Shown: positions 49,172 through 57,895, counted from the first letter of the stretch. The stretch: 64,000 nucleotides of DNA from Streptomyces stelliscabiei (GCF_014873495.1 NZ_JADBGF010000001.1:248001-312000), one strand, 5' to 3'. Notes: a model not told the origin generated them from the letters alone. Translations and numbers: made by a program.

Positions 49172-49470
49172 TCACTGCCAGCGCATACCAACAGCGGACA
49201 GCTCCTCCACTCGTTCGGGAGCAAGACTCGCTTTGCGAGTACGGGCGTTGGCGATGAACACACCGAGGGCCAGCTCCGCCCCGTCAACAGTTTCGATGTG
49301 CGATCGAGGTACGTTCAGATGCCCCTCCCGGGTGCGGTACTGGCGGGACGCCGCCAAGTTCGCCTCCCATTTCTGCGCCCGGCTGCGCCGCGGAGAGACC
49401 GCGGGGACGGGCGGTCGCTCCGGAAGAGGCTCGATGCCCAGCACCTCGCCGAGCAGCCACTGCTGCAGAC
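49172..49470 (-). pseudogene. C-terminal remnant of a helicase-associated-domain protein
   Basis: QKWEANLAASRQYRTREGHL, VPRSHIETVDGAELALGVF and ARTRKASLAPERVEELSAVG form one helicase-associated (HA) repeat, ending GMRWQ and a stop. Sequence before about residue 60 of the open frame (start 49642) is not HA-like. The parent proteins are long DEAD/DEAH helicases with many HA repeats, so only the last repeat survives. Confidence 0.65.
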
Positions 49471-49662
49471 CGCTGGGGACTGTGGTCGGCGCGGTGCACC
49501 GCAGGGAGACACAGGATGTGCGTGGTGTGAGGCCATTCGCCACTGCTCCTCGGGCCGCAGGCCGGATCTGGGGTGCGCTGCAGCGCTGCTGGCCGGGGAC
49601 AGCTGACTCGACACGTGGCGGGACGTTGGGACCTTCAGCCACACCACGATGCTAGGTATGGC

Positions 49663-49729
49663 ACTGAACAGTTCACCGCGCTACTGAACTGACCGCTGAA
49701 CAGTTTCGTGCGCAACTGAACTCTTCAGT
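49663..49729. repeat. Array of ACTGAAC repeats and palindromes
   Basis: ACTGAAC or GCTGAAC begins at 49663, 49683, 49695 and 49715. Two copies extend to palindromes: TGAACAGTTCA (49665-49675) and ACTGAA-CTC-TTCAGT (49715-49729); 49697-49706 is TGAACAGTTT. The tract is AT-rich for this region. It could be a multi-site operator or iteron-like repeat array. It ends at the truncated MFS gene. Confidence 0.6.
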
Positions 49730-49734
49730 GCCGT

Positions 49735-49869
49735 TCAACACAGGTCGGCAGCCTGCTGGACGGCCGGCATCCGTGCGCCCCAGACGGCCATCACGACCCC
49801 GAGCGCGGCGAAGTACCCCGTCAGCAGACGGCGGCCGTGGACCGGGGCGTGAGCAGTCGTCGTGCTCAC
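49735..49869 (-). pseudogene. Truncated MFS transporter (first 44 codons)
   Basis: The GTG overlaps the ATP-grasp stop (GTGA). RLLTGYFAALGVVMAVWGAR and MPAVQQAADLC read like the first helix of an MFS protein of the YbjJ type, then hit a TGA beside the ACTGAAC array. The remainder of the gene is absent, so a rearrangement cut the operon here. Confidence 0.65.
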
Positions 49870-51134
49870 GTGGCCGAGTCCTGTGCGGGGACGGCGGTCG
49901 GGTGCGGGGCGACCTGGACAGTGAGGTGGCGGTATGCCTCCTGGGAACGGTCCTGGGCCACGTCGGCGGTCGGGCCGGTGGTGATCAGGAACCCGATGCG
50001 GGCGGTGAACAGATCGCAGTCCGGCGGCAGCATCAGCTGGTCGCCGACGTCGCGGTGGAAGTGGGCCCGCTCCAGCCACGGCGCCTGCTCGGCGAAGCCG
50101 TCGGTGAGGTGGCGGGCGGTGAGGGTGCCCGGGTGGGCGGGGTAGATCATGCGGATCGCCGCTGCCCGGCTGTGCGTCCGGGTGAGGTCCGGGGCGCGTC
50201 CGCAGGCGATGTCCGCCGCCGCCCGGGCGAGGTCGACGCCGGTGGCGAGGTGCACGAGGTGGCCGATCATGTCCCCGCCGAGGCGGGCGTTGACCTCGAT
50301 CAGCCGGGGGCGGCCGTCGACGAGGCGGAGTTCGACGTGGCTGACGCCGTCGGTGACGCCGAGGGCCTGCACGGCGGCCTGGGCAGTTGGGGCAACGGTG
50401 GCCAGCAGCGGGTCGGCGGCGTCGACGGCGTGCGCGATCTCCTCGAAGTACGGCGGGAGTCCTACCGTCTTGCGGGTGACGGCGACCACGGTGGTGGTGC
50501 CTTGGTAGGTGACGCATTCGACGCTCACCTCCGGACCGTCGAGGTATTCCTCGACCAGCACCTCGGTGCCCTCGGGCCCGAGGCGGGCGGCCTGGGCGGC
50601 GAAGGCGTAGGCGTCCGGCAGTTCTTCGGGGGTGTCGACGCGGATCACGCCGGCGCTCGCGGCACGCGCAGCGGGCTTGAGGACGATTGGGTAGCCGATG
50701 TGCTGTGCGGCGCGGGCCGCCTCCGCAACGGTGCGGACGCCGTTCGAGGTTGCCGAGGGCACCGCGTGCCGGGCGAACAGGGCACGGGAGGTGGCCTTGT
50801 TGCGGCAGCCCTGCATCACCTCCGGGCCGGGGGTGGGCAGGCCGAGGCGGCGGGCGAGGCGGGCCACGGGCAGGAGGTACCACTCGGTCCACGTCATCAC
50901 CCCGGCCACCGGGTGCCGCTCGGTCAGGGCCAGGGCGGCGGCGGTCAGGGCCGCCTGGTCCGTCGGGTCGGCGACCTCCCAGTCCAGAAGGTAGGGGCGT
51001 TCCCACGTCGGTTCGGCATCGGTGATCAGGACGACGTCGTAGTGGACGGCGACGTTCTCAAGGCAGTACGCGCGGTATGCCTCGGCCCCAATGCAAGCGG
51101 CGGCGACGATCAGGACGACAGGGCGAAACGGCAA
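49866..51134 (-). CDS. ATP-grasp ligase
   Basis: 422 residues. The ATP-grasp core lies at about 110-310: VMQGCRNKATSRALFARHAV, YPIVLKPAARAASAGVIRV, EVLVEEYLDGPEVSVECVTY and PRLIEVNARLGGDMIGHLV, the last with the metal-binding Glu and Asn. Such stand-alone ligases join a carboxylate to an amine with ATP, as in dipeptide or amino-acid-conjugate synthesis. It is the one obvious synthetic enzyme in a cluster of regulators and transporters. The substrates are unknown. Confidence 0.9.
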   Translation of the reverse strand: MPFRPVVLIVAAACIGAEAYRAYCLENVAVHYDVVLITDAEPTWERPYLLDWEVADPTDQAALTAAALALTERHPVAGVMTWTEWYLLPVARLARRLGLPTPGPEVMQGCRNKATSRALFARHAVPSATSNGVRTVAEAARAAQHIGYPIVLKPAARAASAGVIRVDTPEELPDAYAFAAQAARLGPEGTEVLVEEYLDGPEVSVECVTYQGTTTVVAVTRKTVGLPPYFEEIAHAVDAADPLLATVAPTAQAAVQALGVTDGVSHVELRLVDGRPRLIEVNARLGGDMIGHLVHLATGVDLARAAADIACGRAPDLTRTHSRAAAIRMIYPAHPGTLTARHLTDGFAEQAPWLERAHFHRDVGDQLMLPPDCDLFTARIGFLITTGPTADVAQDRSQEAYRHLTVQVAPHPTAVPAQDSAT

Positions 51135-51195
51135 CAGAGTGCTCCAAATTGGCGTTGCGGTGAGGGGAGTTGGTTAGGTCTGGTTCGCCGTCGGG

Positions 51196-51524
51196 TCAGG
51201 GGGTACGTCTGCGGCGGAGTCCGAAAGCGCCAGCCCAGTCGGGGTGATCGGCGATCAGCTTGCGTGTGTACAAGGCCGTGAAGTTGTTGTTCAGCCCGCG
51301 CAAACCCTGTGGGAGTCGCCAACGCAGCGCTTCGAAGAGGGCCTTCAGTCCGATGCGGGTAGCTCCCGCCGCTATCCGGTCTGCGGTGAGCGGCTCAACG
51401 CGCGGTACACGTATGGGTGGTCGGTGTCGAGGGCGTGGAACTGCTCCGTGATTGTTCGCCTGTCGATGCGAAGGCCAACAGGTTCGGGAAGCGGCAGGAC
51501 GTGCTGCTTGACGGCGTGGGGCAT
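51196..51524 (-). pseudogene. Frameshifted small conserved-looking protein
   Basis: The frame from the ATG at 51524 gives LPEPVGLRIDRRTITEQFHA and LDTDHPYVYRAL and then stops. The next frame continues as LTADRIAAGATRIGLKALFE, ALRWRLPQGLRGLNNNFTAL and TRKLIADHPDWAGAF to 51196. A one-base shift near 51400 joins them into a roughly 110-residue helical protein typical of phage- or plasmid-like regions of Streptomyces. It may be a sequencing error. Confidence 0.6.
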
Positions 51525-51584
51525 GGGAATCGGGCAGCCCTCCAGGAAGGCGGGCGGGTGGGCGAGGCGGGTGCGAGGTGGAAG

Positions 51585-52826
51585 TCAGGCAGCTGACGGG
51601 CGCAGGTCCGGGAGGGTGCGCAGCCGGGTGAAGGCGGTGGCGAGGCCGATTGCCTGCAGGACGGCGCAGGCGGTGATCGCATGGCCGAGCTGGCTGGGCG
51701 GGATGGCGGCAACGAGCAGGCCGGCGACCGGGAAGGGCGTAAGGAGCAACAGGATCGTCACCGCGAGGGTGTTGCCGAAGACGTCGGCGGGGATCAGGTG
51801 GGAGCGCAGGGTGCGCAGCACGACGGTCATGCCGCTTTCGCCGGCCATGAATAGCGCGATCAGCGCCAGATAGGCGGGGTAGGTGTGCGTGAGGGCGAGG
51901 GTGAGGCAGGCCGAGGCCGTGATCGTCGCGCAGACGGCCCCGGCGGGCCACAGACCGCAGCGGTCGATGGCGTGGCGGCACAGGGAGATCGCGATCAGGG
52001 AGGCTGCGGCGGCTGCCGACCAGAGCAGGCCGACATCGGCGCTGGAGTGGCCGAACTGCTGGACGACGATCACCGGGGCGGCGGCCTGCAGGAGGCCGAC
52101 GGCGAGGTTGGACAGCGTCAGCCCCGCGACGAGCCAGCCGAGTGCCGGCAGCACGCGCAGGGTCTGCCAGCCCGTCTTCCATCCCTGCCGTACGGCCGCC
52201 GGGGTAGTGGCGTGCTGGTCGGTGTGCTGCTTGGGGGCGAGGGCGGCGGCGAGCAGGGAGAAGGCGGCGGTCGCGGCGAGCATGCCGGTGGCGCCGGTGT
52301 GGGCGAGGAGCAGTCCGGCGAGCGTGGGTCCGGCCAGGGTCGCCGTCTGATCGATGCCGAGGAGCACCGACTGCACACGGTGAGCACGCGCACCGGCGGT
52401 ACGGCTTGCCAGCCCGCCCGCGGTTTCGGCCGCGACGTAGCTGAACTCGGTGAGCACACCGGTGCCGGCGGCGAGCGCCATCACCGTGATGGTCTTCCCC
52501 AGCCCGCCCGTCTGGGCCCCAAGGAGCAGCGCGGCGGCCAGGACGAGGGTGGCCCGGGCGGTGGCCGCGAGGCGGAAGACGCGGGTGGTGCCGTGGCGGT
52601 CGACCAGGGCACCAGCCACGGCGAAGGCCATCAGCCGCGGCGCCCATTCCAGGGCGAAGGCCAGGCCCGTGAGGGCCGCGGATCCGGTGGTGGCGAGGAC
52701 CAGCAGGGGGATGCCGTACGTCGTCATGGCGAACGCGGCGGCGTCCATGCTGCGCGGGAGATAGACACTGCGCAGCAGGGGGGAAACCGGTCGGTGGGAG
52801 GGCCGGTTTCCGGTACGGGCTCTCAC
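51585..52826 (-). CDS. MFS transporter, 12 transmembrane segments
   Basis: 413 residues. TYGIPLLVLATTGSAALTGL, VAGALVDRHGTTRVFRLAAT (motif A) and GPTLAGLLLAHTGATGMLAA show an MFS_3/enterobactin-exporter-like permease. The start ATG overlaps the HxlR stop by 4 bp. It probably exports the product of the ATP-grasp cluster or a related compound. Confidence 0.9.
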   Translation of the reverse strand: MRARTGNRPSHRPVSPLLRSVYLPRSMDAAAFAMTTYGIPLLVLATTGSAALTGLAFALEWAPRLMAFAVAGALVDRHGTTRVFRLAATARATLVLAAALLLGAQTGGLGKTITVMALAAGTGVLTEFSYVAAETAGGLASRTAGARAHRVQSVLLGIDQTATLAGPTLAGLLLAHTGATGMLAATAAFSLLAAALAPKQHTDQHATTPAAVRQGWKTGWQTLRVLPALGWLVAGLTLSNLAVGLLQAAAPVIVVQQFGHSSADVGLLWSAAAAASLIAISLCRHAIDRCGLWPAGAVCATITASACLTLALTHTYPAYLALIALFMAGESGMTVVLRTLRSHLIPADVFGNTLAVTILLLLTPFPVAGLLVAAIPPSQLGHAITACAVLQAIGLATAFTRLRTLPDLRPSAA

Positions 52827-53344
52827 GCAGCGTGCTCCGTCTCATCCGCCGCGTGGGAAGAGCGGGATGCCACGGCGTTAAGGACCTGCGGATGCGTCTG
52901 GAGCCAGTCGGCCAGAGTCGTCCGCAGTTGACCAAGCGCGAAGGTCGCCTCGGTGGGGAGGACGGCGCCGTTGTCCCCGAGCAGTTTCAGGGTGTGCTGG
53001 ACGCGGGTGACGAAGTCCCTCGCCGTGTTGGGGTATTGGTGAGTGCGGGACCAGCGGGCGACGGTGTCGTACACCGAGGCGAGGTCCTCGCCTGCTTCGG
53101 TGAGCCGGTAGCGGGCCGGTGCGTGGTCGGTGAAGTGCACCAGGCCCAGTGCGCGGGCGACGTCGATGGCGTAGCGCAGCTGGTGGCGGGTGAGGTCGCC
53201 GAAGGCGCCCTGGAGGCTGCCGCGTCGGTGGCTGATGGGGCCGTTGTCGTCGATCTCGCTGACCAGGCGGATCAGGGATGGCAGAGACAGGGGGTTGATG
53301 ACCTGGCCGGTGTGCGGGTGGTTGAGGATGGCGGTGCTGGTCAT
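52823..53344 (-). CDS. Winged-helix regulator (HxlR-like), single domain
   Basis: 173 residues from the ATG at 53344, overlapping the upstream gene's stop. LPSLIRLVSEIDDNGPISH, AFGDLTRHQLRYAIDVARAL and LVHFTDHAPARYRLTEAGED are a winged-helix core with the wing before RLTEAG. The C-terminal 70 residues are a helical tail. It belongs to the HxlR/PadR-like group by eye. Confidence 0.75.
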   Translation of the reverse strand: MTSTAILNHPHTGQVINPLSLPSLIRLVSEIDDNGPISHRRGSLQGAFGDLTRHQLRYAIDVARALGLVHFTDHAPARYRLTEAGEDLASVYDTVARWSRTHQYPNTARDFVTRVQHTLKLLGDNGAVLPTEATFALGQLRTTLADWLQTHPQVLNAVASRSSHAADETEHAA

Positions 53345-54227
53345 CGGCGCGGGCCTCCTGCCGGAGAGATCGCCAGGGGGCGGGCGGGTATCGGGTGGGA
53401 GAAGAGGTCGCCGGGCTGCCACGGTGCGGCCGGGGCCTTGGCCATCTGGCCCTGGGCGGGCGCGGCCGGTGGCGCGGGCAGTCGAGACCGGGTGGTCAGC
53501 CATGGTCCCGAGCGGGCTGAGGAAGACGGTGTCAGGGCCTGGCCCCACAGGGAGTGGGTAGCTTCGGCGAGGGGGTATCCGGCAGCCCACGCGGAGAGGG
53601 CCTGGTAGACCGGGCGAGGGCCCGCCCGCTGGCGGAGAGCTGGTAGTCGCCGGCCGGTGTGGTCTCGGCCAGCCCGTCGTCGATCACCCGGCGCAGCGGC
53701 GGGTAGACGCGGCTGAGGCTGTAGGTGGGCATGACCTCGGCGGCCAGTGCCTTGGCGCTCGCCGGCCCGCGGGCTTTCAGCGCCCACACCAGCGGCGTGG
53801 AATGCCGCGGGCTGATCAGAGCGATCGTGTCCTCGATGTTCTGTGCCACCGCGACCGGCTGCGGCTGAAGCTCGCCGGTGGCCTTGTTCCGTACGAGAGG
53901 CTTCTCCAGATGCGTGTCCCCCCAGGCGGCGAGCACGGGCATGACGGGCATCAGGTCGGCGCCGCGACGGGTCAGTCCGTAGGTGACGTGCCGGGGGGTG
54001 TGCTCGGTGCGTTCGACGAGACCGGCGTCGACGAGCTTGCCCAGCTTCGGGTGGAGCTGGCCGTCCGCGAGCAGAGCGAGCTTTGCCTTGACCTCGCTGT
54101 AGCGCAGCGGCTGGGCGGCGAGGGTCATCAGCACCCACACGCTCCAGTTGGGGGCGAGCATCTGAAGGCTCTCGGTGACGCGGGACAGGTCGTTCAGGGT
54201 GGTGCGGGACAGACCGGTGGCGGCCAA
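53341..54227 (-). CDS. Tandem winged-helix regulator (HxlR-like), frameshift near its 3' end
   Basis: The first HxlR domain lies at about 17-110: PNWSVWVLMTLAAQPLRYSE, QLHPKLGKLVDAGLVERTEH and VTYGLTRRGADLMPVMPVLA. A second partial winged helix follows (RGPASAKALAAEVMPTYSLS, YPPLRRVIDDGLAETTPAGD). After YQLSASGRAL near 53620 the frame must shift to reach VYQALSAWAAGYPLAEATHS and the stop at 53341 that overlaps the next start. That overlap implies the shifted ending is the native one. Either the gene is newly broken or the sequence has an indel. Confidence 0.7.
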
Positions 54228-54256
54228 GGGGGAATCTCCTCAGGCGGGGCGATGGG

Positions 54257-54685
54257 TCAACGGGTGCGGGCGACGGCACGCGCGGAAGCGGGAACCGGTG
54301 CGGCAGTGGGGGCGGCCGGCGCGGGCTCGGGCTTCGCGTCCGGGGCGGGGACGCGGTGCAGGCTGGCCAGGACGCCGCTCAGGGTCTTGGCATGGGCGTC
54401 GCGGGTGGCGACGGCGTCGGAGATCCGGCGCGCGCAGTCGAGGATGTGACCTGCCTCGAAGGTGCCGATCTCCCGTTCCGGATCGGCTAGTTGAAGCAGC
54501 CGCTGGCGTTGGAAGTCGATGTTGCGCTCGGCGAACTGCAGGTCGGTGAGGCCGGCGATCAGGGCGGCGAGCATGCTGCCGTCGGGGTTGAGGCCAGCCA
54601 AGGTTCCGAGGTCGGCCAGCGGCTGGGCGTACAGGTCCTCGATGCGCTCGGCGATCGTCTGGGCCGTGGCGTCAGGTGCGGGCAA
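54257..54685 (-). CDS. Unknown small helical protein with Ala/Pro tail
   Basis: 142 codons, probably from a TTG. The first 105 residues are amphipathic helices (AERIEDLYAQPLADLGTLAG, LIAGLTDLQFAERNIDFQRQ) and the last 35 are disordered Ala/Pro/Arg. Not recognised. It lies 29 bp upstream of the tandem regulator and 9 bp after its upstream neighbour, in one transcript. Confidence 0.6.
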   Translation of the reverse strand: MPAPDATAQTIAERIEDLYAQPLADLGTLAGLNPDGSMLAALIAGLTDLQFAERNIDFQRQRLLQLADPEREIGTFEAGHILDCARRISDAVATRDAHAKTLSGVLASLHRVPAPDAKPEPAPAAPTAAPVPASARAVARTR

Positions 54686-54694
54686 TCGGGGCTT

Positions 54695-55138
54695 TCACGG
54701 TCGGGGCCCTCGCACTGCCCCGGCTCGGATGTCGGCCGGGGCAGGCGGAAGGGCGGTGGTGGTCGTCGGCTGCGTGAGCCGTACGGGTCGGCGTGGCACC
54801 GGCCCGGGTGGAGGCATGGTGCGCAGCAGCTGGCCGAGGGCGGCGACGTAGCCGTTGCGCCCGGCCAGGGCCGCCTCCAGCCACTGCGCGTCGAAGCGCA
54901 GGTCGTCGGCGGACAACCCGCTCATGTCACGATCGGCGGCGGTGGCCTCGTGGACGCGGTCCCGTACCCAGGCCACCTGCTCCTCGGCCACCACGAGGAA
55001 GGAGCGCAGCTCCAGCGCCCGCCGCAGCGCCGCGGACGCATCGCGGCCGGACGCCTGCGTGTACAGCTCACGCACGGGGGCGCCGAACGTCTGCTCCAGC
55101 AGGCTGTCCTGGCTGGAGGTCTTGTGGGTCACACTCAC
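54695..55138 (-). CDS. Unknown small helical protein with basic tail
   Basis: 147 residues from the GTG at 55138, which overlaps the upstream stop (GTGA). Helices occupy residues 10-105 (GRDASAALRRALELRSFLVV, LRFDAQWLEAALAGRNGYVA); the rest is Pro/Arg/Thr-rich. Not recognised. It has the same layout as its two neighbours. Confidence 0.6.
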   Translation of the reverse strand: MSVTHKTSSQDSLLEQTFGAPVRELYTQASGRDASAALRRALELRSFLVVAEEQVAWVRDRVHEATAADRDMSGLSADDLRFDAQWLEAALAGRNGYVAALGQLLRTMPPPGPVPRRPVRLTQPTTTTALPPAPADIRAGAVRGPRP

Positions 55139-55611
55139 CGCGCCGCCCCGCGTACGGGTGCCTGCGCGGTGTCCGGCACAGACGGTGCGGTGGTGGGCAG
55201 GGCAGGGCCCCGGCGGGCGGTGGGCGCCGTCCCGCGCCACGCCCCCGGGCTGCGGTTCCCGATCGCCTGAGGGTCGAGGAGGTGGCGCACCGTCATGGCG
55301 CGTCCCTCCCGCACGGTGTGCGCGCTGTTCACCGAGTCCGCGAGCCGCATGACGTGTTCGGGCAGCTCGACGAATTCGCCGTCGGGCACCGTGTCGACGT
55401 GGTGGGCGAGGGCTTGGGCAAGGGCCTCTTCGGCGCTGTTCAGCACCTGCTGGGCCTCGGTAAGCAGTCCGTGCCACCGCACGATCGTGGTGGCTTCCGA
55501 GTGGGCCTGCGGGGCGGCGACTACCGCGCGTCGCAGCTCGGCAATCGGCATCTGGAAGTGGGACTGGATCTGCTCGGTCAGGACGCCCAGCACGTCGTCG
55601 GCGTCAGGCAC
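55135..55611 (-). CDS. Unknown small helical protein, first gene of the ATP-grasp cluster
   Basis: 158 residues from the GTG at 55611, with AAAGGA seven bases upstream. Helical residues 1-120 (VLTEQIQSHFQMPIAELRRA, NSAEEALAQALAHHVDTV) precede a Pro/Ala/Arg-rich tail. Not recognised. Three consecutive genes with this plan suggest paralogous or interacting subunits. Confidence 0.6.
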   Translation of the reverse strand: MPDADDVLGVLTEQIQSHFQMPIAELRRAVVAAPQAHSEATTIVRWHGLLTEAQQVLNSAEEALAQALAHHVDTVPDGEFVELPEHVMRLADSVNSAHTVREGRAMTVRHLLDPQAIGNRSPGAWRGTAPTARRGPALPTTAPSVPDTAQAPVRGAAR

Positions 55612-55699
55612 AGCGCAATTCCTTTCCGTTGGATTCGGGGAGACAGGGCGTGGCATTTCCACTGCCCAACCGCCTTACAGACGAGTGCGATTCAGGGCC

Positions 55700-55868
55700 G
55701 TTCACCGACGCGGCCCTGGCCCGGCCCGGCACGCGCGTCTTCGACATGACCGGCCGCCCCATGCGCGGCTGGATCCTCGTCGCCGGGACCGCTCTCAGCG
55801 AGGATGACGTCCTCGGCGAGTGGGTCGACGAGGGACGTGCCTTCGCGGTGAGCCTGCCGCCCAAGTAG
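55700..55868 (+). pseudogene. C-terminal remnant of a TfoX N-domain protein
   Basis: GTRVFDMTGRPMRGWILVAG and DDVLGEWVDEGRAFAVSLPP match the end of TfoX/Sxy N-terminal-domain proteins (GRPMxGW...W...A..YV.SLPPK). The open frame starts at 55629, but its first 20-odd residues are not TfoX-like and the first half of the domain is missing. Confidence 0.5.
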
Positions 55869-55898
55869 CGGCCCTCGACGCCCCGGCCCGCGCACCAC

Positions 55899-56292
55899 AA
55901 CTGGGCCGCCGACCCCTACGCGGACACGCTGCGGGCCGGTCACGGACCGCTCTTCCTGCGCCGCAGCGACGGCTGGCTGCTACCCCGGGACGTGGAGCGG
56001 TGGTGCGCGCCCGCCGACGTCGTTCGTGGACCGCATCGTGCCCGGCAGCGATGTCCTGGGGACCGCCGGCGCCCCGTTCTCCTGGGCCCGGCTCGGCACC
56101 CCGGCCCTGCTCCGGTACGCCCGCCCACCGGGCTGGCATGCCGTCGATCAGTGGGCGGCCGGTGGCCGCTGCTTCGTCGCCCTGCGCAGCCGCAGCACCA
56201 GCAGCAGCGCCGAGCCGCCGAAGAGCACGGCGGTGATCAGCAGCCAGCGGGCGAGGAAGCCCTCCCCTGACAGGCCGGTCGCCGAGGGGTAG
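55899..56292 (+). pseudogene. SAM-dependent methyltransferase missing its catalytic core
   Basis: NWAADPYADTLRAGHGPLFL and DVERWCAPADV are the N-terminus of a class I methyltransferase. After a shift, VDRIVPGSDVLG leads directly to FSWARLGTPALLRYARPPGW and CFVALRSRST, the C-terminus. The SAM-binding motif (DVGCGPG) and about 100 residues are deleted. The 3' end overlaps the convergent membrane gene. Confidence 0.7.
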
Positions 56293-56618
56293 TGGTCCGC
56301 CACCCTCCCGCTGATCAGCGGGAACCACACCAGCAGGAGCAGCCCGGACAGAGCGGCCGGCACACGGACGTACAGGGCCCACTCCCGGTGGCCGACCGCG
56401 CCGAGCGACCCTACGACCGCGCGGTCCGCCATCGCGTACAGCGGCAGCAGCACCAAGTCGTGGACCAGCGCCGCCCCCACGAACCACAGCGCCACCTGGA
56501 ACCAGTCATCCGCCAGCAGCCGCACACCCGCGTAACTGGCCAACGCGAACGAGCATGCCAGAAGCGGCAGTTGCAGCGGGCTGCCCACCTTCACACGGAT
56601 GCGCGCCATAGGTCTCAT
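56148..56618 (-). CDS. Small integral membrane protein, four helices
   Basis: 156 residues from the ATG at 56618 with AGAGGA six bases upstream. Four hydrophobic segments lie at about 18-36, 44-62, 82-100 and 120-140 (LLACSFALASYAGVRLLADD, ALWFVGAALVHDLVLLPLY, ALSGLLLLVWFPLISG, LLITAVLFGGSALLLVL). Not a named family. It lies 11 bp after the molybdenum enzyme's stop and is probably co-transcribed with it. Confidence 0.75.
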   Translation of the reverse strand: MRPMARIRVKVGSPLQLPLLACSFALASYAGVRLLADDWFQVALWFVGAALVHDLVLLPLYAMADRAVVGSLGAVGHREWALYVRVPAALSGLLLLVWFPLISGRVADHYPSATGLSGEGFLARWLLITAVLFGGSALLLVLRLRRATKQRPPAAH

Positions 56619-56629
56619 CGGAAGTCCTC

Positions 56630-57895
56630 TCAGAGGTCGCCGAACGTCATCCGGGCCACCCACTTGGTGTTCAGCACGCCGGGAGCGGCGGGGACGATGA
56701 TGCGGGCCGGGTAGCCGTGGTCGGGGGTCAGGGGCTCGCCGTTGACGTCCAGGGCGAGTAGGGAACGCGGGTCGCGCACCTGGTTGGCGCGCAGGGCCGC
56801 CGAGCGGAACGCCCCTCGGCGCTGGAGGGACTCCACGAGGACGTCGGGCGCCGCGTGCGCGTCGTATCCCACCAAGGCGGCGAGATCACGCAGCCGTAAG
56901 CCCCGCCACCACTGGTCGGAGGTTGACCAGCCCTCTACGCAGGCGATGGGCAGCGCCGCACTGTGCAGGGGCAGATCCAGCAGCTCGGCCCGGCTCAACC
57001 GAACGGTCCCGGAGCGCCCCCTGACGACCAGCCGCCACGCCGTCTCGCTCGTCTCGGCGGCGCTGATCCCCCTGGACGCGGCCGTCTTGTTGATCTGGAA
57101 GCCGTTCGGGCCGCTGCCCGGATCGGCGCCTCCGTGCGGTGCGAGGAGAGCCGTCCGCCGCAGCGGACCGTCGCAGTTCTGCCCCACAGTCGTCCCGAAC
57201 AGCAGCAGCGAACCGCCCCCGACGAACCACAGCGCCCCGCGCCGCGACACGGTGGGCTCCTCGGGCCGCGGGGAGACCAGCGGGAACTCCGGATCGACGC
57301 CGGCCTCCTCCTGAGGGCCCTTCCCTTCCCGCATGCGACGCAGATTGCGTACGGCGGCCGGCGCCCGCAACACCACATGCACGACGAACGCGGCGAAGAA
57401 CACCCACGCCCCGTAGAAGTGCAGCGGGTAGAAGGAGCCGGGAAAGACGTAGTCCAGCTGGATGTTGAGCACACCGGTGACGAACTCGAAGAGCGCGCCG
57501 CCGACCAGCAGGAGCAGGGAGATCCGTTCCAGGGCGTGGGCGAGCGACCGGGCCGGCGGCAGCGCGAACAGTTTGGGCACCACCGACCACAGTTTGGCCA
57601 GCAGGACGGGGACGAGCGTGATCCCGAGCGTGACGTGGACGCCCTGGTTGAGCCGGTACAGCCAGTGCGGATCGGTCGGCCAGGAGAAGAGGTAGAAGCC
57701 GAGCAGTCCCTTGTCCGGAGTCTTGTCGTTGACCGGCGAGAGGTCGGGGTTGTACGCGGCGTAGGACAGCAGCCCGGTCACGAACAGCACGGTGATCCCG
57801 CCGAGCAGCACGGCACCGAGCACCGAGGTGAGCCACGGACCGCGCAGGGGACTGCGCCAGAAACCGGGAGAGGAAGGCAGGCGTGGGTCGGGCAT
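56630..57895 (-). CDS. Membrane molybdopterin oxidoreductase: cytochrome b-type domain fused to sulfite-oxidase-like Mo domain
   Basis: 421 residues. Residues 25-180 hold four transmembrane helices with histidines placed for haem (His87, His120, His159, His173). Residues 270-421 are an oxidoreductase molybdopterin domain with IACVEGWSTSDQWW, where Cys319 is the expected Mo ligand, and PDHGYPARIIVP. The Mo domain is short and lacks the dimerisation domain of sulfite oxidases. It probably passes electrons between the quinone pool and a periplasmic substrate. The substrate is unknown. Confidence 0.85.
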   Translation of the reverse strand: MPDPRLPSSPGFWRSPLRGPWLTSVLGAVLLGGITVLFVTGLLSYAAYNPDLSPVNDKTPDKGLLGFYLFSWPTDPHWLYRLNQGVHVTLGITLVPVLLAKLWSVVPKLFALPPARSLAHALERISLLLLVGGALFEFVTGVLNIQLDYVFPGSFYPLHFYGAWVFFAAFVVHVVLRAPAAVRNLRRMREGKGPQEEAGVDPEFPLVSPRPEEPTVSRRGALWFVGGGSLLLFGTTVGQNCDGPLRRTALLAPHGGADPGSGPNGFQINKTAASRGISAAETSETAWRLVVRGRSGTVRLSRAELLDLPLHSAALPIACVEGWSTSDQWWRGLRLRDLAALVGYDAHAAPDVLVESLQRRGAFRSAALRANQVRDPRSLLALDVNGEPLTPDHGYPARIIVPAAPGVLNTKWVARMTFGDL

